64,000 bases of DNA from Suillus spraguei (lineage: Eukaryota > Basidiomycota > Agaricomycetes > Boletales > Suillaceae): the NCBI GenBank assembly GCA_016800925.1, contig JABCPU010000309.1:1-64000 (forward strand), given 5' to 3'. The notes under the pieces were generated by a model. It was given only the letters and a program-made list of their open reading frames with translations. It searched no databases and had not been told where the DNA came from. The translations under genes were made by a program, and so were the position numbers. Positions 33,792 to 43,734 of the stretch are shown piece after piece. Positions within the stretch are counted from its first letter, which is position 1; each line of letters starts with the position of its first letter.

Positions 33792-34256
33792 TGTTACGAA
33801 CTGGGGTGCGTCACCAGCGACAGTGAAAAGACACAGACGGTCTGCTGGGAGTTCTTACAATGTCAAAAGAGAACAAGGTGAAAGTACAAGGAACGCGTTC
33901 CGAGTACGATCAAGGGTTCAGCCTCAAGATAAGTCAAGAGGTATCCGCGAGAATAGAGACTAAGGCTAAGGAGTGCTTAGACTTAGAGACGATTCAAGAC
34001 GACTTAGGTTGGAGACCTAAGCGAAGGAGATTCCAGGTAAAACCCAGTAAGATTAAAGTAGGAATCTACTACAAGTACACTGTGCTTAAATAGGCCAATA
34101 TGTGCGCACAGACCAAGAGAAGTGTGAGAAGTAAGTGCGTATCCAAAGAAGGAAGGCAGCTATAGTACAGATGCGTTGAGCATATGAGTCAGAGTCACGT
34201 CATGTAATATATACGGTAAAGTAAGAAAATGAATAGGGGCACGTACGATTGTAACA
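33792..34256 (-). mobile_element. 5' LTR adjoining the chromovirus polyprotein
   Basis: 465 bp, TGTTACGAACTGGGG to GATTGTAACA; 198 bp upstream of the Gag start. Its outer flank is GTTTT (34257-34261), which does not match the outer flank GCGAC of the 3' LTR at 26651. No 3'-tRNA-type primer-binding site was recognised next to it; self-priming is known in related chromoviruses. Confidence 0.9.
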
Positions 34257-34960
34257 GTTTTCATGCTTCAGGGTTTAGATTTTGGTGGTCGATGGTAGGT
34301 ATATGCACTCATAGGGTGCATGTATCCTATGTGTTTGATTCTCTGGTGGCTACATCAGCTGTACGTCTTTATGATACATATCTAGGCCCACCCGTATATG
34401 TAATATATTTTACCTCGGCCCACCCGTCTATGTAAAATTCCCCCACGTCGGCCCACCCATCTATGCAATAAATATTTTACTGCACCCTCGGCCCACCCGT
34501 CTATGTAATACACCCCACGTCGGCCTACCCATATATGTAATATTCTCTCCCCTCGGCCCACCCATATATGTAATATTCTCTCACCTCGGCCCACCCGTAT
34601 ATGTAATATTCTCTTACCTCGGCCCACCCGTCTATGCAATAATATTTGCCTTGCATCTCTCTTCAGCCCAGCTGTCTATAATATCCTACTCTACATACTA
34701 CCCAGATGGGCCCACCCATCTCTGTCGGGGATGATATCCCCCTGGCCCATCCGTCAACATCAGAAATCATGTTTCCCTCGGCCCACCTGTCTCTCCCACA
34801 AATACAAGTCTCCTGGCCCACCCGTCTCCATCGGAAATAATTTTCCCCCCGGCCCATCCGTCAACATCGAGGATATACATAACCTCGGCCCATGGTCCGC
34901 TGGCCCGTCTTTGACGGGATATTATGTGGGTCGGGTGACCCGTATAGTACGGAGTTTGTC
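34257..34960 (+). repeat. 'cccaccc' element, most complete copy
   Basis: Head module 34257-34385 ('ttcatgcttcagggtttag' to 'atgatacatatctaggccca'), then about twelve minisatellite units of about 34 bp ('ctcggcccacccgtctatg', 'taatattctct'), then a spacer-rich part to 34885, then a tail: 'ccatggtccgctggcccgt', hairpin CCCGTCTTTGACGGG (about 34906), 'gatattatg', GGGTCGGGTGACCC and CCGTATAGTACGG. Tail homology to the copy at 4880-5330 ends near 'tcactg' (34957). The left end abuts an LTR, the right end the KDZ gene. No coding capacity beyond frame-open minisatellite. Confidence 0.8.
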
Positions 34961-34968
34961 ACTGAAGG

Positions 34969-37900
34969 GGCTCCAACATCAAGCTTCGTCCTCCTCTCGT
35001 GTCGTTGACGACCATGAGCTTTATCATAAGCACTCTTGCTTCTCTCGAACCGCTTCAGGCAGGATCTCCACTGAAACCGAATTCTTCCATGTAGCTGAAG
35101 GTAGTCCTGCGCACACCTCACATGCACCTCAATTGGTCCCCGAGACGCTGACGGAGGAATTCAGCTATGATTTCGACTCATCTACACCTGATGGCGACTT
35201 CGTTGATCCTGCATATGAGAGCCACTTGGCCGAGTCTACTCTGGAGCCTAAGAAACCTGTAAGGCCAACTGGGGTACGATAATTTCCAATTTTATGATGT
35301 TCTTCTTTAATTGGAACTGGACAGGACCGTGCAATGGCCCACTGGGTTAAGGAGGAGCGAGAGAAATATCTTATGGAGCTCATTAGACTCGAAGGCCGTG
35401 GTGATTATGCTACCCGTGAAGCTTGTCGCGGGGATCGTGAATGCACATTCAAGCCGGAGTATCGTTGCAAGGACTGTTTTGGCACCGAACTGTACTGCAA
35501 GGATTGCATGGTAGAAAGGCATCGTGATAATCTGCTGCACAGGATCGAGGCATGTAGTCTAGATTGTCTATCTTTAGGTGCGCTAACCGTTGTTTTAGCA
35601 CTGGAATGGTTATTATTTCGAGGATACTACCCTCAAATATCTTGGACTCCGAATCCAGCTTGGCCATCCAGTTGGTGAACGATGCTTCAATCAATCCAAG
35701 GCATTTGACGATGATTTCGTGATTTTGGACATCAATCATGTTCACGAGGTCGCGCTAGATTTTTGCGAGTGCTCGTGCGCACAAAGTCACACAACTCAAA
35801 TTCTTCGAGCCCGCTTATATCCTGCAACATCTTCCGATCCAAAATCAGCTGCCACCTTCCAAGTTTTGCAACACTTCCAGATGTTGACTTTCGAGTCAAA
35901 AGCGTCCACATTCGAATATTGGCAGACGCTCGCTCGTCTCACAGATAACACGGGTATCAAGCCCTGCAAGGTAAGCATGTTGTGTGCCTGTGAAAGTTGG
36001 ACTTACTAACGTTGAATTGATAGGATCGCTATGAAAGCTTATTGCATATGATCAAGCAATGGCGGAACATCACGCTTCTAAAACGCTTCGGCCGAGGTCA
36101 TGATCCTGCTGGTATCGATGCGACTGAACCTGGAGGATGTGCGGTACTGTGTCACGCCTGCCCTCATCCTCGCAAGAATTTACCAGATGACTGGAGAATG
36201 GCGCCCCCTGACAAGCAATGGCTGTACGCACAATATTTTGCCATCGACGCAAACTTTTGGTTGGTCCGGAAGAACGTGTCCTCTGATAGCGTTGACCCCG
36301 GTTTGAGTAAAGGGTGGTCGTATTTCGTCGAGGAGACCGGCTTTAAACTATTCCTGAAGGATATTGGAAAGGTCTCACAAGAGGTACGCGAGCATGTTCA
36401 TTTTACATCGCTATCACTAATGACCAACTTAGAAAAGCACTTGCATCAATCACAACGCCGTGAATCTCGCGGAAACAAAGAACTCACGAGGGCTGGCTGC
36501 GACAGGAGCAGGAACCGTGGACTGTTCTCATCACAACTTCAAGCAGCCATGCGGAGTGGGAGATCTTCAACGAGGAGAAAAGTATGTATTGAATTGTATC
36601 ATCTTTATCGCATAACTTACAGTGGCTCAAAAAACTGTCCGCATGTTTTGACATTTTTCACTATCTATGATATTGTGTGAGAATGAACAAATTCCTCAAG
36701 GACATACTTATACCACATTGTAGTATGGCTTCAGGGCTTTTATTTGAGCCCTACACCGTGGGAATCGGCGGAGATATGGTGGAGATATAAGGCTTATAAA
36801 ATGATGACTCATGTGGACAGTTTTTTGAGTGTATATTAAACTATATAAATCATTATTTATGACACCATAAAAATCATGCCACTATTATATAAATTATAAA
36901 GTGGTGTCATTATGTTATTTTATGACTATATCTAACTACATAAACCAGAATATCTCATGTATCATAGTCATAATCACCATGAAAGCCATCTCCTCTGCTC
37001 AAAGAGATAATATCCTCTCTCTGTCTTATGCTGGCCTCTCTGCTCGCCAAATTTCCTCTAGAACTGGAGTATGCAAGTCCACTGTGGCCAAGTTCATCAA
37101 AGAAAGCCACCCAGACAAGGAAAACTCTTGTGGAGGACGTCCATCCAAGCTTACCTCTACTGACAAAAGGGCTATTATCCAACATATCACTACAGGAAAG
37201 GCTGATAATGCTGTCCAAGCCACCCATTATATCAATTCCACCATCACTACCCTGTCTCTTCACAAACTGTGAGGAATGTTCTCAAGGCAGCTCATCTCAA
37301 GGCAGTAACAAAGAAGAAAAAGCCTCTTCTCTCCATCAAACATAGGCAGAGAAGACTAGCCTTTGCCTTAGCTCATCAACACTGGACTGTAGAGGACTGG
37401 AAGCGTGTTATATGGTCAGATGAGACCAAAATCAATAGGATTGGGTCAGATGGGAAGGTGTATGTATGGAAAAAGAAGGGAGATGGCCTAACAGACAGAG
37501 AGGTTAATGGGACTGTCAAGTTTGGAGGAGGTTCTTTAATGGTATGGGGCTGTATGGGATGGAATGGTGTGGGAATGCTTGCTGAGGTTGAGGGGAAGAT
37601 GAATGCTGAGCAGTATGTGGACATTTTAAATGATTACTTGCTGCCTAGCTTGGCAGAATCAGGGATTGATGAAGAAGATATCATTTTCCAACAGGATAAT
37701 GATCCCAAGCACACATCCAGAAGAGCTAGGGAATGGTTTGAAGAACATAACATCAATGTTCTTGACTGGCCAGCACAGTCTCCTGATGTCAATGTCATTG
37801 AACATCTCTGGGGAACACTCAAGAAAAAGCTTCAAGCCTATGAAAACCCCCCTAAAGGAGTATGGGAGCTTTGGGAGAGAGTAGCAGTGGAATGGGGGAA

Positions 37901-40146
37901 GATCACAGCTGAGGATTGCCAGAAATTAATTGAGAGTATGCCTAGAAGGATAGAGGCAGTAATTAAAGCCAAGGGAGGTCATACAAAATACTAGAATACC
38001 TGGTTATTACTGTAAAATACTTGAGTCAAAAAACTGTCCGCATGAGTCACCATTTTGTGAGCCTTGTATCTCCACCATATCTCCACCGATTCCCACGGTG
38101 TAGGGCTCAAATGAAAGCCCTGAAGCCATACTACAATGTGGTATAAGCATGTTTTTGAGGCATTTGTTTGTTCTCACACAATATTATAGATAGTGAAAAA
38201 TCCCAAAACATGCGGACAGTTTTTTGAGCCACTGTACAACTTCAAACCAGGTATATGAACATGGACTATTTCTTTTTCTCGACCGTGCAGCACTCCGACG
38301 AAGTCAGCGTACTTAATGTATCCTACGATATTGCCTGTCAGTGGAGCAAACATCTATGGGACCGCATGTCAACATACCCATCGCGTCTACACTTCGAGCG
38401 CGACCGAAAGACAATGACATTCCTTATTCCAAAGTTTCACTTACCAGCCCATATCGCCGCCTGTCAGATATCATTTTCGCATAACCTTATCAAGGGGATG
38501 GGACGCACCGATGGTGAGGCCCCAGAGCGAGGATGGGCCAACATTAATCCCGTCGCTACAAGCACGCGGGAGATGGGTCCTGGTGCACGCAGAGATACTC
38601 TTGATGACCATTTCGGTTACTATAACTGGAAAAAGGTGACTAACTATGGTACGTGTTCATAATTGTCTCGGCGCAGCAATCCTTGAAAATAATGGCCAAT
38701 AGGTATCAGTTTACTGAGCAAGATAAAGACCGCAATTCCTGAGCGTGAACAACACCAATGCGACTTCGATGAATTCAACCGTGCGCTGACTGAAGAACGG
38801 CCGAGTGAAGTGGCCCAGTGGAAAGAAGTTGTTGAAAACTGGGAGTCCGACCATTCAAGCAAAAATCCGTTCGAGATAAGGACGGTCTGTAAGTGTGACT
38901 CACTCTGTATGTTAGATTTTTGACTGACCATGCATAGCCATGACGCTGGCTGCCGTACGCCTCAAACTATCTCAACAAGAAGCCGAAGACCTCGAAAATG
39001 GGCTCAACAATTCATTGCATATGGATATCTCACCTGGCGTACTGATATCATCTGGAATGGACCTTGAAGAACAACAGTATGTGTTTGACATTTATTTCTT
39101 ATTTATGACTTCTAATGAATTATCTACAGATACCGCCTACAACAAGATCTGGCCGCTCTCAGTACCCATCCAACGGATCTGCAAACGACGAAGCTGCAGG
39201 AACACTCGAATGCACTCCTGCGAAAGATAGAGCAGTGGTGCAACATTCAGTTGCTCTACATGCCTGCAGTCGGACGCCTTCGTGCAGTTGAAATTGCAAA
39301 TGTACAATCGCTGCGTGAGGAGAAGGCTCATGAAGTCAAGCTGTGGTTTCCATCGAAGGTCAAGGAGACCACTGAGCCATGTGAGGAGTCACTTTGCGCA
39401 TATGAGTGGGAGTTGCGGCGTGCACAGGCACACGAAGCTCTGGACGAGCTTCGCCGACAACTCCGACTTCGCACTCACCTCTACAAGTTCAAAGATACGC
39501 ACATTCGCGGTCAACGAGCTAATACCAGGGCATCCGCGGTGCTTAACAAAGTAGAACAAACCATCAAAACTGCTGTGGCGCGGTATCGCAGAGCCTGGTC
39601 AGCCGTCAAGACGCTATCCATGGTCCTGGGCAAGCCAAACTGGGAAATCGAGCTGCCAGAGTTACGACCAGCTGATGTTCGTGGGATGACAGAAGGAGAA
39701 GCCGGGCAATCTGAAGGCACCCACACCTTGTCCTGGATTTGGAAGACCCACGGTGTAGCTGGAGTTGGCGAAGACAGCAAGGCTGTTTTATCTGAAGGTA
39801 GGGGCCTCATCGTTGACAGGCACGGGGAATTGACCTAATCCTTCGAATAGGATTGCGTATTGAATGGTGCAAATCTTGGGCACACGCTAACCGGTGGGCT
39901 GAAGAAGTCGACCTCCTGCAAGAGGAGATGCGGCATGTAGCCAGCTTTCTGTCGTGGCATGCTGGGTGGTGGGAGGAGCAGGCAAATCGGAGGACCGCCC
40001 TAGCTGCACCCGAACAGGAGGGAATCGAGGGGTATGCAAAACGGCAGGCCGCTCTTCGTAGAGCCATGCGGGACCGATTCCAGCAGATGTGGAGTGTCGT
40101 GCCGGCGCTTCTCCAGTCCACGTCGCCCGCAATAGCAGTGTCGTAG
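34969..40146 (+). CDS. KDZ-family (Kyakuja/Dileera/Zisupton) transposase, 5' end missing
   Basis: Ten exons stay open: (34969)-35273, 35325-35549, 35599-35969, 36024-36383, 36433-36581, 38251-38648, 38703-38888, 38938-39076, 39130-39797 and 39851-40146, about 960 codons. Introns are 49-80 nt, except the one swollen by a Tc1 element. Exon 2-3 holds the CxC2-like Cys cluster (YRCKDCFGTELYCKDCMVER; HRIEHWNG; LGHPVGERCFN). Core motifs include LDINHVHEVALDFCECSCAQ, WLYAQYFAIDANFWLVRKN (Asp-rich core), GAGTVDCSHHNFKQPCGVGD, MNMDYFFFST, VSYDIACQWSKHLWDR, PKFHLPAHIAACQISFSHN and GRTDGEAPERGWANINP. The long C-terminal helical part ends at TAG 40144. The initiating ATG is not found: upstream, the frame runs into the 'cccaccc' element, so the first codons seem lost. 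One intron (35550-35598) uses GC-AG. Acts as a transposase in the nucleus; terminal repeats were not identified. Confidence 0.85.
36620..38234 (+). mobile_element. Tc1/mariner element, copy 2 (1615 bp), inside a KDZ intron
   Basis: Same CAGTGGCTCAAAAAACTGTC termini as copy 1, flanked by TA (36618-36619 and 38235-38236). Terminal repeats at 36620-36831 and about 38021-38234. It sits in the KDZ intron 36582-38250. Without the element and one TA the intron would be 52 nt, with GTATGT donor and CCAG acceptor. Confidence 0.96.
36979..37994 (+). pseudogene. Tc1-like DDE transposase, one-base frameshift
   Basis: Start MKAISSAQRDNILSLS at 36979. A single C is missing near 37250 (ACTACCCTG against ACTACCCCTG in copy 1), which shifts the frame to a stop at 37270. 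The remainder (frame from 37269) is open to 37994 and includes the 37 bp lacking in copy 1 (KFGGGSLMVWGCMG). Catalytic residues are present: IWSDETK, FQQDND and SPDVNVIEHLWG. The two copies carry different inactivating lesions. Apart from these they are nearly identical, so both descend from a recent active source. Confidence 0.93.
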
Positions 40147-40211
40147 GGGAGCTTTTGTTTCTGCAATATTCATAGCGCGTGTTGACTGAATATAGTAATA
40201 TTGATGTTCGT

Positions 40212-40515
40212 TCCTATTGATCGGGGTAGCGCCAACGGGTCCCTATTGATCGGGGTAGCGCCAACGAGGGAGAACATCAACCAGGGACTGGAGAGAAGCA
40301 CCAGCACCAATGAGGGAATGAGTGAATCGGGCTGAAATCAATCTGACAATGATCTGGCACACGAGCTCTCCAGCTTGATGCTTCATGGTCAGAGGGATTA
40401 GTAGGGCAGGCAGTGTCTCTGGCTCAATGCTTCACGGTCAGAGCTTGATGCTTCACGGTCAGAGGGATTGGTAGGGCAGGCAGTGTCTCTGGCTTCATGC
40501 TTCACGGTCAGAGGT
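40212..40515. repeat. Short tandem duplications downstream of the KDZ gene
   Basis: 'ctattgatcggggtagcgcc' occurs twice, 29 bp apart (about 40213 and 40242). Further on, the word 'atgcttca(c/t)ggtcagag' occurs four times and 'tagggcaggcagtgtctctg' twice (about 40400 and 40472). This lies between the KDZ stop and WD40 copy 1. Confidence 0.75.
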
Positions 40516-41133
40516 TTAGAGGCATTTGTGCATCAAGCCTTATGTGTAATTGGATACTTTTAAGCTTCAACACTACAGGTACAGGTGGCTCGCCGTCCAT
40601 TGACCACACGCAGATCACCTTGTCCTCCCCACCACTCATAAATTTGTCCCCTCGTGGAGAGTATTTGACAGCATAAACACACCCACGGCCAGTGTCTATT
40701 GGTGGTGCTATTTGTTGGCCAGTATCCGGGTTCCAGCGTCGTATGGTCTCATCTTGCGATCCACTTGCTATCTCCTGGGCATCTGAGACCAATCAATGCA
40801 CCGCACTGGATCTTCATGGCCCTCCCATGGGTCCCCGACCACGCTGCCCTTCTTGATGTTCCACAGCCGTAGCCTGCCATCCACACTTCCGCTTACGACC
40901 ATTGATTCATCTGGAGACATTGCCAGTGAACCTACCCCTATTCCGTCACTAATCCAAGGTTTCCCCACTGACTCTCCGTCTCGTTTCCACTGACGAATTG
41001 AACCGTCCTCTGACGCACTCAGAATATCGTGACTGGTACCCAAGCAGGCAAGGCTCCAAATGAGTTTGGAATGACCATCGATGATGCACTCTGGCGCCAA
41101 GCTCCCTGGTGGACGTTCGGGTGTTGGTTTCTT

Positions 41134-41406
41134 CATCAGGAAATTCACACATTCCTTAACATGCTTAATCAGCTTAACTCACTTATCTCAAAACTTGTTT
41201 GCTCTCTCTCACATCATTCACCTGGCATATCTTATATTTTTTGAGTGCGAAATACAATAAAACATGTATATTAATATATCTCAACTTTTTTTTTCTGAAT
41301 TCATTCACATTGAAATTTTGGACAAGTAGATTCAATTTCACCAAGGCAGTTAAGTGTAAATAAGTCCGCATAAGGGCACGTCAAGGAATGTGTGAATTTC
41401 CTGATG
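41134..41406 (-). mobile_element. MITE copy L, 273 bp, TT duplication
   Basis: Ends CATCAGGAAATTCACACATT ... AATGTGTGAATTTCCTGATG. It is an inverted copy of the element at 41486-41779, AT-rich inside and non-coding. TT flanks both sides (41132-41133 and 41407-41408). Its left terminal repeat is shortened: after CACACATTCCTTAACATGC it jumps to TTAATCAGC, while the other copy has the full 48-bp repeat. Confidence 0.85.
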
Positions 41407-41485
41407 TTCCACAATGTTGTTCGGGTGTTGTGATTGACGAAGTAGGACCGACCAAGCGGTGAGATGTGCCATTCGCATCCAGGAA

Positions 41486-41779
41486 CATCAGGAAATTCAC
41501 ACATTCCTTGACGTGCCCTTATGCGGACTTATTTACACTTAACTGCCTTGGTGAAATTGAATCTACTTGTCCAAAATTTCAATGTGAATGAATTCAGAAA
41601 AAAAAAGTTGAGATATATTAATATACATGTTTTATTGTATTTCGCACTCAAAAAATATAAGATATGCCAGGTGAATGATGTGAGAGAGAGCAAACAAGTT
41701 TTGAGATAAGTGAGTTAAGCTGATTAAGTTAAATAAGTCCGCATAAGGGCACGTCAAGGAATGTGTGAATTTCCTGATG
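41486..41779 (+). mobile_element. MITE copy R, 294 bp, AA duplication
   Basis: Terminal inverted repeats of about 48 bp (CATCAGGAAATTCACACATT, CCTTGACGTGCCCTTATGCG, GACTTATTTA). AA flanks both sides (41484-41485 and 41780-41781). Comparison with the uninterrupted WD40 copies (for example 52470) shows the empty site and fixes the borders. Confidence 0.88.
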
Positions 41780-42168
41780 AATGAGTTGTCCTGGATAATC
41801 TATATTTCATGATGATTCTTCGTTGCTAGTGGCACATTTCTTCGCTCACCTAGTTGCACCCCTGGTAAAGGTCGGTTCCATGAAGCCAGCATAATTGTGT
41901 CATCCTGATAATGAATTCTACCATCCAACGTCTTGAACTGCCGCCATTGAGGAGGAAGCGCTTCATTCCCGCCTGCTTCTCGTTGAGTAAGTCAGTAGGT
42001 ATGAAAATGCAGTTACTCACCTTCCCAAAGTGCATCCTGGCGATATTGTGTACCATAGCGTGGCGGACCCTTTTCCTTCGTCCGACGAGGTGCAGTAATC
42101 ACCGGTGAGTTCAACATCATTTCTCGTTCTCCATCTTTCCGTTGTGCTGATGTGCTTGACTCGGCCAT

Positions 42169-43690
42169 GATGCTGAAGAAGAAAAAATTTAAATATCGGT
42201 AGTACGCGCTGACAATCAGACAGAGCCTAATAGTATGGAAACTGAATTGTCGAAGGTGAGGAGAGATGGTGAAAGTGACGAAAAGACCTGCTAGATAATC
42301 GGCTGTGTATGCTGTGTTTGCAGACGACTCTTCAGCGCTTCAGCCGTGTGTTGATGGCAGTGCTTTGAATTGCTGTACATCATGCTAAATCCTTCAGCAA
42401 GCGTCAAGATAAGTACAAAAATGAACAGCGCGCTAGTCACATGTAATATAACCGACTGTATTTCTAATATTACAGCCATGTCTATATGAATTAGCATCAG
42501 ATGATACCAGTGCCTGATTGTTTACTCGGAAAGTACCCCTGTGATCGCAGCCTAACAAAAAGAAATGCTACTGATCGGTGTCAAACTGCGAGATAGTGTG
42601 AGGGAGCTTTATAGAATGGCACTTTGATGTGAACTCACTGGTACGAGAAGGCCGACGCTGACGGTGACATGCACCCTGGAACGTGGTGCATGAAGGGCCA
42701 AAATGTGATTTGGTTTGACACAACAATATTTGCATTGGGAAGTTAACCCACCCCCGTCAACTGCATGCTCACGATGAGGAGAACTTCGACTAATTAGAGC
42801 GATGCAATAGAAGTAGTAGTTGTAAGAACACTGTGCATCATCGTCTTTGTACGGTCCTTGCGGCCTTGAGGATGAGGAAAGGTAGGGAGTGGAGAATATA
42901 TACGAGATTAACTCGCGATAAGGAAAAGATGATGAAAACGTTTTGATCAGTAAAATCGAATCAGAGGTACCCTATTGCCAAGGCAAGGTACAAAGATCAA
43001 TTTGTGGGACACTAAGATGTGATGAAGGCGACATGATGGAGTAGATGGCGAATTGATGCAGGTCCGACTGACTCACCGGCCTGGACCTGGCCTGGACCTC
43101 AACTGTATGTAAGGCTAGCGGTGAGTTCGATAGGGAATTGTTAACGAAACGATGAAGATTTAGGGAAGTAAGATGAGCGATCACGGATAGGGACAGATTG
43201 TTAGCGATAAGCGTGCCCAAGACTAGGCTTTTGGGGCAGGTGACGGAACAGGACGTCTCAAGGATTTTCTAAGGTGCTTTTGAGCGGGGATCTTCTAAGG
43301 TAGAATTCGCTGTAGATACCAGAGTATACATGAGCTAGATATACGGAGATGATAAGGTTTCATCCTGAGCGCGCCACTGAAAATAAAGAGGGCCGGAAGA
43401 TCGAGTGCATAGTTTTTTTTGACAGTGGCGAGGAAAATAGTGTCAGTAACGAGGGAAGAGGACTGAATGTAGACAGAGATAACGAGTTATATAGTAATAG
43501 GGACTGGAAGCATGTGGTATGAAGACGGCAGTGTGGTAATAAGGATGTATCCACGTGACTCGGATGCGAAGAGTTACTCTTTCTTCACATCGAAGAGTCA
43601 CGTGGATGACGTCGGTACCTTGCGGTTCAGACGTCTTCATTTTTGAATGTTAGTCGGTGAGTAAAGGATGCACGATCCTTACATGTATTA
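42169..43690. other. Duplicated 5' flank of WD40 copy 1, otherwise no gene
   Basis: 42169-42560 is clearly similar to the upstream flank of copy 2 (45720-46040), for example 'gtaatataaccgactg' and 'agccatgtctatatgaatta', so the duplication includes flanking DNA. The rest to 43690 has no recognisable gene. It holds an inverted repeat CCACGTGACTC (43551-43561) / GAGTCACGTGG (43595-43605). Confidence 0.5.
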
Positions 43691-43734
43691 AATTTCATGA
43701 TGTCAAAAAGGAGCAATAGAAACAACTCACATTT

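Larger units (their letters stand above)
40508..42168 (-). pseudogene. WW + WD40 protein, copy 1, broken by two MITEs and 3'-truncated
   Basis: The N-terminus starts at ATG 42168 (MAESSTSAQRKDGE), with VITAPRRTKEKGPPRYGTQY and an intron at the GTGAGTAACTG donor. The WW domain HISPLGRSYFVNHNTRTTLW (about 41480-41410) lies between two MITEs that split exon 3. WD40 repeats follow: ASEDGSIRQWKRDGE, GSVDGRLRLWNIKKGS, and after a frame change GSQDETIRRWNPDTG and GGEDKVICVWSMDGE. Then the frame diverges (VVLKLKSIQ) and ends; repeats 5-7 and the C-terminal tail are missing. Member of a local family with copies at 43.7, 52.4, 55.8 and 58.5 kb. Confidence 0.85.

Noticed and set aside
34382..34857. Repetitive 'RRVGRGERILHIWVG' proteins on the minus strand
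   Set aside because: Pure translation of the 34-bp minisatellite; units differ by indels and tolerate all frames.
34257..34960. Helitron
   Set aside because: There is a 3' hairpin, but no clear 5' TC / 3' CTRR pair or A|T insertion site could be confirmed.
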